Made by a program: the position numbers and the translations under genes
Assembly: GCA_027618475.1 (NCBI GenBank)
Contig: JAQCEJ010000052.1
Span: 1-36,381 of the forward strand
Length of the DNA stretch: 36,381 bases
Source of the DNA: Planctomycetota bacterium
Lineage (GTDB): Bacteria > Planctomycetota > Planctomycetia > Planctomycetales > Planctomycetaceae
Reading direction: 5' to 3'
Notes under the pieces: model-generated
The model's database searches: none
What the model was told of the DNA's origin: nothing
Seen by the model: only the letters and a program-made list of their open reading frames with translations
Shown: positions 25,372 to 34,525 of the stretch, one piece after another
Position numbering within the stretch: the first letter of the stretch is position 1
Layout of the letters: each line of letters starts with the position of its first letter

Positions 25372-27807
25372 ATGCGTTGGAAACTGGGATTTATTGTTGC
25401 CGTATTTGCCGTTGCGACGACGGGGCTTTGGAAAACCACCAAACCGACCGCCATGGTTTCGAAATCCGACCCATCGATCGTTGTGGCATCGGTCGCAGCT
25501 CGGATTCCATTGGCAACACGCGAGCCCTCTCACGATTTGTATCCGGCTTATTTATTCAGCGTACAAGATGATACTGACGACGACGATGCAGTGGGAGATT
25601 CAGAAGCGGAGGCGGCTGATACCATCGATCCCAATACGCCGTTATTAGTCGAGCCGACCGATCCTGAAAAGGTTTTTGATGCCGTGCTGTTGATGATGGA
25701 CCTCGGTCGAATGAATCTTGCGAAGAGTTATCTTGTCAAATTCCTTAAAGGCCAACCCGACGATGAAACATTATTAGCCATTCGACAAAAGCATGGGCCG
25801 GCAACATTTCTGAAACTCTCGAATCTGGAAGCGATGCAACCGGCATCGCTGCAACTGCTAGACATGATCAATCAGGCGACGATGCGCACGGCAAACGACC
25901 CGGAGCGTGTCAAAGAACTGTTCCAGCAGCTCCTGAAAGACGATTCCGTTGATCGACGTGCGGCGATTCAGCAACTGCGTGTCGCCGGTGCCCGAGCGAT
26001 GCCTTACGTGATCTCGTCGCTGGGGGAATTGAGTCAGAATGAACGCGACGCACTATTGGATGCGACCGGGCAAATGGGTGAATCAGTGATCCCGCCGCTT
26101 GTCGCTGCGACCGATTCACAGATTCCGGTCATTCAAAATTTTGCGATCGACGCCCTCGGATTGATTGGAACTTCGGAGACGCTTCCTTACCTGTGGTATT
26201 ACGCGGCAAGCCCCGAGGTCGCCGACGGTACTCGACATTCCGCCTTGTTGGCGATGGGACGAATCATGCGGATCGCGTCTCACAAAATGGGCGACATTTC
26301 CTTGTACGGAACGGCAAAGGGGCTGAGAGATTTAGCGAGGGCTCGATATCGCGAAATGGTGTTGGGAACAGCCGGACCAAATGAAACAACAACCTACTGG
26401 CGTTGGGACGATGAAGCACAATCAGTTGCCGCTGCTGAGATGACGGTCTCGACCGCCAAAATGCTTGAGGGTTCGCGTTTTGCCCGTCAGGCGTTGGCAC
26501 TTGCACCGGAGCAAGAGGATGCCCAAGTACTGGTTTTGAGTCTCGCTCTGGCGGCTGACGCCCTCGTGGTGGGGACGGGTCAGCCATTGCCCACAGGACC
26601 GGGGACTGCCCACGATCTGGCCCTTTCGTCCGGACCGGAACTTGTCAGCAATGTCTTGACGTCCGCGATGGCCGAGGGTAACGCTGCCGTCAGCGCCGCG
26701 GCGTTAGATGTGCTGAAAAGCATTGGTTCCCGAAATGAATTGGGTTCACATGCGGGGAAACCCTCGGCCATTTTGAGTGCCCTGAATTACCCCGACGATC
26801 GTGTACAGTTTGCTGCGGCGAATGCGGTGTTGCATCTCGATCCCGATACAACGTTTCGGGGTGCGGGACGCGTCGTTCAGATTCTTTCTCGGGCTTTGGT
26901 TGATAACGGCTCGGCTCGTGCGGTTATTGTCGATGCCGATCGTGAACGGTCGGGGAAACTCAAAGCGTTTCTCGGCGGGATGAATTACGACGCCGTCGCC
27001 TTGGTGACGGGGAAAGAAGGATTTACCGAAGCAGCAGAGAGGATCGACGTTGAACTGATCCTGTTACACGTCAATACCATCGAGTGGGGACTGGGACAGA
27101 CACTCGCCAACCTGCGTGCAGACGCCCGCACGGCCTCCCTTCCGATTATCGTTTATGGTGAAGACAGTTATCGGGCGAAGATCACGGAACAATTGAAGTC
27201 TTATCCGAATTCGACGTTTATCGCCGCATCGAGTTCACAACCCGATTTTGAGTATCAAGTCGGACCGTTTCTGGCGAGTCGCCGTTCACCTCCCCTGACA
27301 CCGGAACAACGTCAACATCAGCGAGAAGCGGCGGTGTATTGGCTGGCACATATCGCCAACGGTCGTCGCACCAATATATACGATCTCGCGTCTGCCGAAG
27401 AGGCTTTATTCGGCGCGGTCGAAGATCCGGCGGTGACTCACGGAATCATTCTCGCGATGGGAGCGATTTCCACTCGTACCGCTCAGAACAATCTTGCCGA
27501 AATCGTTCTCAACCCGCGATTGTCAAACGAGCATCGGGAAATCGCCGCTTTGCAACTGGTCTTTCATATTCAGCGGTTTTCCATGACACTGTCGGAAACG
27601 ACGCTGAAGGAATTGAACGACGTTTACCAACAGGTGGACGACGCGGGTCTGAAGACGGCATTGACGGCGTTACAGGGTTCTCTCAACCCGACTGCCGACC
27701 AGGTGAGCGAACGGCTACAGCGGTATTCCAGCCGACTTCCCGCTCCCGCCGGAGTAACCCCGCCCGCTGCTGAAGCTGAAAACGAGGCGGCACAGCCAAT
27801 GGAATAG
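25372..27807 (+). CDS. Exported HEAT-repeat protein with a receiver-like domain
   Basis: 811 residues. An N-terminal hydrophobic segment (7-19) acts as signal or anchor, then an acidic low-complexity linker (about 64-90, DDTDDDDAVG). HEAT-like repeats run about 170-500 (RRAAIQQLRVAGARAMPYVIS, LDATGQMGESVIPPLVAAT, FAIDALGLIGTSETLPYL, SALLAMGRIMR, AAANAVLHLDP). Residues about 515-635 look like a response-regulator receiver: ARAVIVDADRERSGKLKAFL, then ELILLHVNTIEWGLGQTL and SLPIIVYGED, but the phospho-acceptor Asp is His566. The last part (640-790) is helical, with a Pro/Ala/Glu-rich tail. Function unknown; HEAT arrays are scaffolds. AGGGG lies 8-12 bases before the ATG. Possibly transcribed with the sigma-54 activator 274 bases downstream. 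Confidence 0.82.
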   Translation: MRWKLGFIVAVFAVATTGLWKTTKPTAMVSKSDPSIVVASVAARIPLATREPSHDLYPAYLFSVQDDTDDDDAVGDSEAEAADTIDPNTPLLVEPTDPEKVFDAVLLMMDLGRMNLAKSYLVKFLKGQPDDETLLAIRQKHGPATFLKLSNLEAMQPASLQLLDMINQATMRTANDPERVKELFQQLLKDDSVDRRAAIQQLRVAGARAMPYVISSLGELSQNERDALLDATGQMGESVIPPLVAATDSQIPVIQNFAIDALGLIGTSETLPYLWYYAASPEVADGTRHSALLAMGRIMRIASHKMGDISLYGTAKGLRDLARARYREMVLGTAGPNETTTYWRWDDEAQSVAAAEMTVSTAKMLEGSRFARQALALAPEQEDAQVLVLSLALAADALVVGTGQPLPTGPGTAHDLALSSGPELVSNVLTSAMAEGNAAVSAAALDVLKSIGSRNELGSHAGKPSAILSALNYPDDRVQFAAANAVLHLDPDTTFRGAGRVVQILSRALVDNGSARAVIVDADRERSGKLKAFLGGMNYDAVALVTGKEGFTEAAERIDVELILLHVNTIEWGLGQTLANLRADARTASLPIIVYGEDSYRAKITEQLKSYPNSTFIAASSSQPDFEYQVGPFLASRRSPPLTPEQRQHQREAAVYWLAHIANGRRTNIYDLASAEEALFGAVEDPAVTHGIILAMGAISTRTAQNNLAEIVLNPRLSNEHREIAALQLVFHIQRFSMTLSETTLKELNDVYQQVDDAGLKTALTALQGSLNPTADQVSERLQRYSSRLPAPAGVTPPAAEAENEAAQPME

Positions 27808-28081
27808 TCGCCCCGCGACAGTTTTATTGATCGTTTGCAGGCAAAGTTCCTGTGTTTTCGCTCTTTTGCCATTTTGCGTGCCTATCCTCTGCGCCTTGCA
27901 GACTATTCTTTCAGCGTCAACTCTTGGAAATCTTTTCTCTGGACAACCTTCGATCAATTTACGCATTCGATTGTGTCGGTTATTATAAGAAACCATCCCT
28001 GATAGACAGGTGGATGCATAAAATGCGGGCAGGGGCGTTGAATTCCAGGGCGATTCTGTTGCTGATTTTCGATTGTTGAAA

Positions 28082-29137
28082 ATGTCCGACGTTACTTCTA
28101 CCAGTGAATTTCAGCTACTGCAGGGAATTATAGGGCAAAGTCCGGTCATGCAGGAGGTGGCTCGATTGACGCGGCTGGTGGCGCGGGCATCTGTCACCGT
28201 GCTGCTCACGGGCGAAACGGGAACCGGGAAGGAATTGATCGCCCGGGCGTTGCACACGCTCAGTCCGCGGGCGACCGGCCCCTTTATTCGCGTCAATTGC
28301 GGAGCCCTGAGCGAAACGTTGCTCGAAAGTGAACTGTTCGGGCACGTCAAAGGGGCCTTTACGAACGCGTTCGAAAATCGTACCGGTCGCTTCGAAGCCG
28401 CTCACGGTGGAACGATTTTTTTGGATGAAATTGATTCGCTCAGTTTTACACTGCAAGTGAAGTTGCTTCGCGTGCTTCAAGAACACGAATTCGAACGCGT
28501 TGGCGACACGCGAACGATACAAGTCGACTGTCGCATTGTGGCGGCGACGAATCGCGATTTACTCGTCGAAGTGGGCGAACAGCGTTTTCGCGAAGATTTG
28601 TATTACCGCTTGAATGTCATGCCGATCGAATTGCCTCCGTTACGTGAGCGGAAGATCGATATTCCGTTGCTGGTGATATTTTTTCTGAACCAGTATGCAA
28701 TGGAGAACAACTGGTCGATACCGCATCCTGAGAACGATTTCATGCATTGGCTGGAGAATTACTCGTGGCCCGGCAACGTGCGCGAGCTGCAAAACTATAT
28801 CGAGCGGGCCGTGGTGCTTTCACAAGGAGGACCGCTGAGCGTTGAGTCTCTTCCGGCCCATGTTAGGGGGTTGGCTCCGGTACGTTCGTTTCGCCGGCAA
28901 CGGAGTCTTAACGACGTGTGTACCGAACTCGTCGCACTGGGGTTGCAAGCGCGCGGTGAGACGTCGGAGAACCTGCACCCGCAGATTATGAATCTGGTTG
29001 AAAAAGAGTTGATTGCACAAGTTCTGACGCTGGCGAATGGAACCCAGACAAAAACGGCTCAGATGCTTGGCATCAATAGAAATACGCTTCACAAAAAGAT
29101 CGATGACTATGGGTTACATGGAAAGGATGAGGGATGA
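28082..29137 (+). CDS. Sigma-54-dependent activator, AAA+ and Fis-type HTH, no N-terminal sensor
   Basis: 351 residues from ATG 28082; two in-frame TTG codons just upstream are alternatives, and no site is strong. The AAA+ core begins almost at once: [11 protein letters not shown] (16-26), Walker A GETGTGKE (44-51), [15 protein letters not shown] (82-96), Walker [11 protein letters not shown] (109-118), [13 protein letters not shown] with arginine finger, and [19 protein letters not shown]. The C-terminal Fis-like helix-turn-helix includes [18 protein letters not shown]. The sigma-54 contact loop reads GAFTNA where GAFTGA is near-universal. With no receiver, GAF or PAS domain it resembles PspF-like activators, so control must come from a separate partner, or from expression level. 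The upstream HEAT protein could be that partner, but this is only proximity. Confidence 0.93.
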   Translation: MSDVTSTSEFQLLQGIIGQSPVMQEVARLTRLVARASVTVLLTGETGTGKELIARALHTLSPRATGPFIRVNCGALSETLLESELFGHVKGAFTNAFENRTGRFEAAHGGTIFLDEIDSLSFTLQVKLLRVLQEHEFERVGDTRTIQVDCRIVAATNRDLLVEVGEQRFREDLYYRLNVMPIELPPLRERKIDIPLLVIFFLNQYAMENNWSIPHPENDFMHWLENYSWPGNVRELQNYIERAVVLSQGGPLSVESLPAHVRGLAPVRSFRRQRSLNDVCTELVALGLQARGETSENLHPQIMNLVEKELIAQVLTLANGTQTKTAQMLGINRNTLHKKIDDYGLHGKDEG

Positions 29138-29386
29138 AAAAGGCCAACGGAAGGTGAGGGCTCTTGATCGTTCAGGCCACTTTCTCCTGGTTGGATCTCC
29201 CTAATAAGTTCGATAGTCCATATAATGAAGTTTTATGCGTTCACCCAGATCTTGGCCCGTGGATGGGATGACGTCTGTTAATAAAAGGATGCCGAGGACG
29301 GGACGATCCCGAAGCGGTGACGGATTGATTTCTGACTCATCCGTTATGCTTCAGTTCTCCTCCTTCTATCGCCCCGAGTCTTACCT

Positions 29387-30304
29387 ATGCTGTCGAATGT
29401 AACTGTTTTCTGTTTCCTTGCCAGCTACGTGATCGTGCTGGCCTGCGAGTTAATTCGCTGGCTGAAACGAAGTTCTCTCAATCGCGTTTTGATCATTGGG
29501 CTTGGGTGTGCTGGTCTGGTTGCACAGACGGCTTATCTGTGGAATCGAGGTTTGCAATCCGATTTGCCGCCGTTGATGGCGTCGAGTCACGACTGGCTGC
29601 TCGTGCTCTCCTGGATGGCGATTGTGCTGTACCTGTTCGTTTCGCTGATGGATAAGTCGTTGGCCGTGGGGCCGTTTTTATTACCTGTCGTTATACTGCT
29701 GATTGTCGGCGCGCTGCTGGTGAGCGACCAGCCGCATACCATCATGCTGGGAGACCCAGACCTTTCGGTGACGGTACTGCGTCGCTGGGGCATGCTGCAT
29801 GCGACACTGCTGATGTTTGGGGCCGGTGGCGTGATGGCGGGCTGCATACTGGGGCTGATGTATCTGGTGCAACACCGTCGGTTAAAGCACAAACAACTGT
29901 TGCACGATGGGTTGACGCTTCCCAGTCTGGCATCGCTGGCCCGTTGGAACTGGTGGGCCGGAGTGATTTCATTCCCGGTGCTTACGCTGGGTATGCTCAT
30001 CGGTGTGGGAATGGGGTGGTACAAACAGCAGGGGAGCCAACCAGTCTCGTTTGCCGATCCGGTCATCATCGGGTATGGCGTGGTCTGGTTTGTGATGCTC
30101 GTGATGTTCTTTCTGCTCGTGCGAACGCGGCATCCCGGCGGTCGACAGGTAGCCTGGTGGACGATTTGGGCCTTCACATTCCTGCTGGTCACGGTACTTG
30201 GTTTGCAGATTCTGACAAAAGGAGGTGTCGCTTCGTTGAACTCGTGGCATGCTCATTCGCGTCAAGTCCTTCCATCCTCTGCGTTCGTCGCACGATTGTC
30301 CTAA
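29387..30304 (+). CDS. ccsA: CcsA/HemX-type cytochrome c assembly membrane protein
   Basis: 305 residues with about eight transmembrane helices (near 4-22, 36-56, 68-86, 89-109, 142-168, 184-207, 222-243 and 252-274 by eye). The pattern matches the CcsA/HemX group: MLHATLLMFGAGGVMAGCILG with a conserved His (H144 region), NWWAGVISFPVLTLGMLIGVGMGW, and a C-terminal NSWHAHS. Such proteins bind or export heme for system II cytochrome c maturation, or, as HemX, modulate GluTR levels. The next gene, hemA, begins 9 bases after its stop, as in the Bacillus hemAX pairing with reversed order, so a heme-supply role is likely. It is not a tryptophan-rich WWD CcsA in full, so HemX-like is an equally good name. 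Confidence 0.82.
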   Translation: MLSNVTVFCFLASYVIVLACELIRWLKRSSLNRVLIIGLGCAGLVAQTAYLWNRGLQSDLPPLMASSHDWLLVLSWMAIVLYLFVSLMDKSLAVGPFLLPVVILLIVGALLVSDQPHTIMLGDPDLSVTVLRRWGMLHATLLMFGAGGVMAGCILGLMYLVQHRRLKHKQLLHDGLTLPSLASLARWNWWAGVISFPVLTLGMLIGVGMGWYKQQGSQPVSFADPVIIGYGVVWFVMLVMFFLLVRTRHPGGRQVAWWTIWAFTFLLVTVLGLQILTKGGVASLNSWHAHSRQVLPSSAFVARLS

Positions 30305-30313
30305 GGAGAGACG

Positions 30314-31597
30314 ATGAATCTGCAAGTCCTCTCCTGTAATCATCACACCGCCGATTTGTCGCTGCGCGAAAAGCTCGCGTTTTCGACCGAAGGGGATCTC
30401 CATCAGGCGTACCGCCAACTCAAGTCGGCGTTCCCCTCGACCGAAGTGGTCGTTCTCTCCACCTGCAACCGCGTCGAACTCTATACCGCTCAGATCGACG
30501 AAGAAATGGGCCCCTCGCGCGACGAGATCGCAAAATTCTTTTCGGAATTTCACGACGTCCCCGTCGATTTATTTATGAACGAAATGTGGCAGCGGCATGG
30601 TGTCGAAGCCGTACGACATCTGTTTCAGGTCGCGTGCAGTCTCGACAGCATGGTGCTCGGCGAACCGCAGATCGTTAATCAGCTCAAGGAAGCGTACCGC
30701 GTCGCACAGGAAAATGCGGCATGCGGACCTCTGACCAACCCGCTGTTTCAACAGGCAATTCGCGTCTCGGCACGGGTGCGCAGCGAAACCGAACTTGCCG
30801 AGGGACGGGTTTCGATTGCCAGCGTCGCCGTTGGTGAGTTTGGGCGAAACATCTTCGACCGTTTCGACGACAAATTGATTGTCGTCATCGGTGCCGGTGA
30901 GATGGCTGAGGAAACGCTGCGATATCTGCAGGCGGAAGGAGCGAAGACGATCGTCGTCGTCAATCGCGGATTCGAACGGGGACAGAAGCTCGCTCAGTCG
31001 TTTGCAGGATCGGCGAAGCCGTGGGAAGAACTCGACCGCTGGATTTCCGAAGCGGACGTCGTTGTGAGTACCACAGGTGCGGACCAGCCGATAATGACGA
31101 CATCGCGCATGAAGGCGCTGCGAAAATCGTCTGGACGAAAGCCGTTGCTGATACTCGACCTCGGTGCCCCGCGCGACTTCGAACCGGCAATTGCCGAGAT
31201 TGATGAGGATGTCTTTCTGTACGATATCGACGATCTCGAGGCGACTTGCGAACGGAATAAAGCAGCCCGCAGCGGAGAAGTAACCAAAGCACTCAAGATC
31301 ATCGACGAGGAGACCAACCGCTTCATGCACGATGTGTCGCACCGTGCGACGGGGCCGGTGATCAAGCAGCTGCGCGAACAATGGCACCGCATGCAGACCG
31401 AAGAAGTCGAACGGGTACTGCAGAAATTGTCGCACCTGGAGCAGAAAGACAAAGATTATATCGCCAAGTCGTACGAGCAGATGGTCAACAAAATGTTGCA
31501 TCCACCGCTGGAAGCATTGCGTGAAGAAGCCAAGAGCGGCACCCCGCATGGCTTGCTCGACGCGCTGCGACGACTTTTCGGCATCGGTGACCGGTGA
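30314..31597 (+). CDS. hemA: Glutamyl-tRNA reductase HemA
   Basis: 427 residues. Reduces glutamyl-tRNA(Glu) to glutamate-1-semialdehyde, the first step of the C5 heme pathway. The catalytic Cys51 is in STCNRVELY; LDSMVLGEPQI lies at 110-120, followed by the ARVRSETEL region near 153. The NADPH Rossmann motif VIGAGEMAEE is at 191-200. A C-terminal dimerisation helix bundle follows (about 330-427). Length and motifs are normal. AAGGAGAG lies about 5 bases upstream of the ATG, and the start is 9 bases after ccsA, so the two form an operon and are probably translationally coupled. It converges with the dihydroorotate dehydrogenase-like gene. Confidence 0.97.
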   Translation: MNLQVLSCNHHTADLSLREKLAFSTEGDLHQAYRQLKSAFPSTEVVVLSTCNRVELYTAQIDEEMGPSRDEIAKFFSEFHDVPVDLFMNEMWQRHGVEAVRHLFQVACSLDSMVLGEPQIVNQLKEAYRVAQENAACGPLTNPLFQQAIRVSARVRSETELAEGRVSIASVAVGEFGRNIFDRFDDKLIVVIGAGEMAEETLRYLQAEGAKTIVVVNRGFERGQKLAQSFAGSAKPWEELDRWISEADVVVSTTGADQPIMTTSRMKALRKSSGRKPLLILDLGAPRDFEPAIAEIDEDVFLYDIDDLEATCERNKAARSGEVTKALKIIDEETNRFMHDVSHRATGPVIKQLREQWHRMQTEEVERVLQKLSHLEQKDKDYIAKSYEQMVNKMLHPPLEALREEAKSGTPHGLLDALRRLFGIGDR

Positions 31598-31629
31598 ACT
31601 CAAACTCGGCGTAGATTCAATCTATAGGA

Positions 31630-32685
31630 TTACGTCCACGACTCTTTAATCCGCAAACCCACAGCGGGGTCGACCATCACCGAGGATGCGAGATGAACAC
31701 CCTCCGCACCGACGTCGAGAAAGGCTTGAACATGTTCCGCCGTCGCGACGCCGCCGACGCCGATGAGTTTGACGTCGTAGCCCCGTTCTTCAACTTTTCG
31801 TGCGAGAAACTCGGTCTGAGCGATACTGGCAGTGCGCGTCGCGTCACCGCAGATGCCGCGAGGTTGACCGTCAAATTCTAGTTCGCCGTTCGCATTACGA
31901 ACGCGGGCAATAACACTGTTGGTGCTCGCCCAGCCCGAAACATAAGGAGCGACGGCGTCGAGTACGTCCCCGGCAAGATCGAGTTCGGCGAAATAGCCGA
32001 CTTTCAACAAGAACGGCGTCGAGCCGATTGCACTGCGTATACGTTCGGCGACGCACGCCGCCGATTCAGGTTGCTGGTATAACTGACCATCACACGTTGA
32101 GACATTCGGACACGAAAAATTAGCCTCGATCACGTCGGCACCGCTTTCGACGGCCCACTTCGCGCACTGGGCATAGTCATCAGCGAGGTCGTCGATCGTC
32201 CAGCCCGGCTGAATCGTTCCGACAACCGAGACCGACAGAACTTTTCGATCCGAGAGTTGCTTGCGCGTGGCCGCAATGTCGTGACGCCAATAATCGGGAG
32301 TTTTGGACGGCATACCAAACGAAACGGCCCATGTGCCGTTCATCTCTGCCGACTCTTTCAATTCAAGTCCCGCACCAGCGAGCTGATTCGCTCGAACCGG
32401 CACAAGATTCGGCGCAGGATAGCAGGCACGTTCGATGCTGCGGACAGTCTTGTAGGTGAGGACATCAAATCCGAGTGAAGCGTAGTACAACACCCAACGA
32501 CCATTCAGCAGCGGACCGGCGGCGATGCCGACAGGCGATGCGACGGGTATTTCAAGAAACGACCAGTCGCCCGTGATCTCGGGAACGTCGATGTCGACCG
32601 GATTGGGGGCGTGATCGTAATTCCATTCGTACGATTGTAGCCGGTCGTAACGTGGCAGCATTGCCTGTGAGAAATCGACGGACAT
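31630..32685 (-). CDS. Dihydroorotate dehydrogenase-like FMN enzyme
   Basis: 351 residues with the FMN TIM-barrel of the dihydroorotate dehydrogenase superfamily. Seen: VASPVGIAAGPLLNGRWVLYYASLGFDVLTYKTV (about 48-81), SVSVVGTIQPG, EANFSCPNVSTCDG (187-200, the NxSCPN substrate loop), FLLKVGYFAEL, and IGVGGVATAEHVQAFLDVGAEGVHLAS (about 308-334, FMN phosphate site). Pyrimidine synthesis is possible, but the active-site base residue (Cys or Ser) could not be fixed by eye and the sequence departs from class 1 and 2 PyrD, so it may be a relative with a different substrate. GGAGG lies about 8 bases before the ATG. No pyrimidine gene is near. Confidence 0.8.
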   Translation of the reverse strand: MSVDFSQAMLPRYDRLQSYEWNYDHAPNPVDIDVPEITGDWSFLEIPVASPVGIAAGPLLNGRWVLYYASLGFDVLTYKTVRSIERACYPAPNLVPVRANQLAGAGLELKESAEMNGTWAVSFGMPSKTPDYWRHDIAATRKQLSDRKVLSVSVVGTIQPGWTIDDLADDYAQCAKWAVESGADVIEANFSCPNVSTCDGQLYQQPESAACVAERIRSAIGSTPFLLKVGYFAELDLAGDVLDAVAPYVSGWASTNSVIARVRNANGELEFDGQPRGICGDATRTASIAQTEFLARKVEERGYDVKLIGVGGVATAEHVQAFLDVGAEGVHLASSVMVDPAVGLRIKESWT

Positions 32686-32776
32686 AGAAAATCCTCCGTC
32701 ATTGAGTCATTGTAAAAGCCACTCTGATGACGGCAATCATAGGCATGAGACGACATGCGCGTCCAGCCTGCCGGTG

Positions 32777-34018
32777 TTACCGTGCCGACCGAAAGATCGC
32801 ATAGGGACGTGCAGAACGCGCGCGAGATGTTGCTGCCGTCGTTGATGCAGGTTCCGAAACCGGCGGTTCGTCCTCCGAGGGAACCATATACGGAGTTGCG
32901 TTGTCGCCGTGGTCGAAATAGACGTACGGAATCAATTCGGAAGCGATTTGCGGATACCGATAATAGTGAGGCCACATATGATGTGAGCCGACCAATCGGG
33001 TGACATCGATCTCATTGATCTGCGAGGCGGGATAACCCATACTTGCGACATCTCGACGAGTGAATCCCGATATTGCGACGGCTTGGCGAGCAAATGGAGC
33101 TCGCAATGGATAAAACGCCAGAGCGATATCGCGGTGATTGATCAGATTGACAATGCAATCGGTGCGGCAGAGTGCGCGGTCGTATCGCTGGCCGGGATTC
33201 AGCCAGTGATGATCGATGGCTCCCGCTGCGAAAATCAAATGAAACCGTCGCGACGGATCGCAATCGGCGACATATCGACCCTGAATGCATCCCCCTCCTA
33301 GCAGATGCATCGCCGAGACGGCTGTCCGTGTGCCGTGACTATGTCCGAGAATCGTTACCGGTTGCGTCGGAGGAAAATGAGCGATCAAGGTTGCCAGGTG
33401 CACGCCGTTGTATTCGGCCATGCGACCTAATTTGGTGATCGTGTGATGTGGAATCGGAAAGACGGAACTGTCGCTGGGCCAACTGAAGAAGACGATCTGC
33501 ACCGGTTTTTCCGGACAGGCCTTTCGCAGCCAGCGATACGTATGATACGACTGATGGCAGACATCGTCCCAACCCACAAAGCTACCATGCACGACAATGC
33601 ACACAGGATAGTCGGGATTCAACGATGCCTGGAATTCAGCGGCGTTGCCGGAACGTAAACACCCGTCGGAATTTCGAAATCGGAAAAAATCAAAACAGCA
33701 ACTCCAGTCACATTGTTTACCGGATTGAGGACAGTCCCGACTGCTGACGATCCAGTAATCGGGAGAACAATGATCGCCGAGGGAAATATCGACGCCGGCG
33801 GCAGCGGGTATGGCCGTGTCCGATCTTGGCGAAACGACGTCGTCTCCAAGCTGTGATATCTGTGGCCGCGGTTTTGGATCATTCTGCGCATTGACCTGTG
33901 AGAACCCGGCCAGGAGGAGTGTCAATCCGGTTGCGAATATCTCGACAAGTCCACGAGTCGAAACCATTCGGCGATGGAAAACATTGATGGATGCGTGATT
34001 GCGATTCTTTTTTAGCAT
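32777..34018 (-). CDS. Exported alpha/beta hydrolase (DUF900-like)
   Basis: 413 residues from the ATG ending at 34018; a TTG four codons upstream and an ATG 17 codons in are alternatives. A signal peptide follows a basic start (IFATGLTLLLAGFSQVNAQN). About 60 residues of variable sequence follow, then a Cys-rich stretch (CSPDYWIVSSRDCPQSGKQCDWSCC is seen at about 85-110). The hydrolase core has VCIVVHGSFVGWDD (oxyanion loop), IVFFSWPSD, and the nucleophile elbow TILGHSHGTRTAV, Ser227. A conserved aspartate in INHRDIALAFYPL and a late His in VGSHHMWPHY would complete the triad. The substrate is unknown; an ester or lipid is likely. Extracytoplasmic. The C-terminal tail (about 385-413) is low-complexity. 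Confidence 0.78.
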   Translation of the reverse strand: MLKKNRNHASINVFHRRMVSTRGLVEIFATGLTLLLAGFSQVNAQNDPKPRPQISQLGDDVVSPRSDTAIPAAAGVDISLGDHCSPDYWIVSSRDCPQSGKQCDWSCCFDFFRFRNSDGCLRSGNAAEFQASLNPDYPVCIVVHGSFVGWDDVCHQSYHTYRWLRKACPEKPVQIVFFSWPSDSSVFPIPHHTITKLGRMAEYNGVHLATLIAHFPPTQPVTILGHSHGTRTAVSAMHLLGGGCIQGRYVADCDPSRRFHLIFAAGAIDHHWLNPGQRYDRALCRTDCIVNLINHRDIALAFYPLRAPFARQAVAISGFTRRDVASMGYPASQINEIDVTRLVGSHHMWPHYYRYPQIASELIPYVYFDHGDNATPYMVPSEDEPPVSEPASTTAATSRARSARPYAIFRSAR

Positions 34019-34525
34019 GATCGTTTTCAACGGTTGAGAACGAGTTGATCGTTATCGTGCTGCCGAGATTCCGTTCGCGAGATTGCACGCGGACGAAATC
34101 CTCATCGGTGACATGATGTTTGCAGTGAACATTATTTGCGATACAGGTTCGTGGGAACCCGACGCCATATGTGGTACAGGCGGGCTGCAGGCATGGAGGG
34201 CGAGGGAGCCCCCCGGTCCGTGGTATGATCTCGATATCGGCGAGAAATTCTGCAATTCAATGCACTACAACCATAGCTCAAACGTGGTCGCTGAGAATTC
34301 AGGACGACCGGAAATGTTTATCTTCAGACGTCCGAAAACAAAGAATGCCCCGATCATAAGTTCTAATCGTGCCGTACGTGACTAGCGAATCGATTGTGAC
34401 GAATACACGGCTGGCGAACCTTAATCGTTATCCGTCCGCAAGACGAAGCAGAATTGCCTTTGTTCTCATCCGAAGACTGTACACAGTGTCGACATCGCCT
34501 GTCATAAGAAACGAGCGGAAAAGGT
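34019..34525. other. Gap without a supported gene
   Basis: About 500 bases between two minus-strand genes. A 100-codon plus-strand frame across 34083-34385 starts at TTG, has no family resemblance and is probably chance. I see no repeat or RNA gene. Confidence 0.45.

Noticed and set aside
34083-34385. 100-codon plus-strand frame
   Set aside because: TTG start, no ribosome site, and the sequence lacks any recognisable fold pattern.
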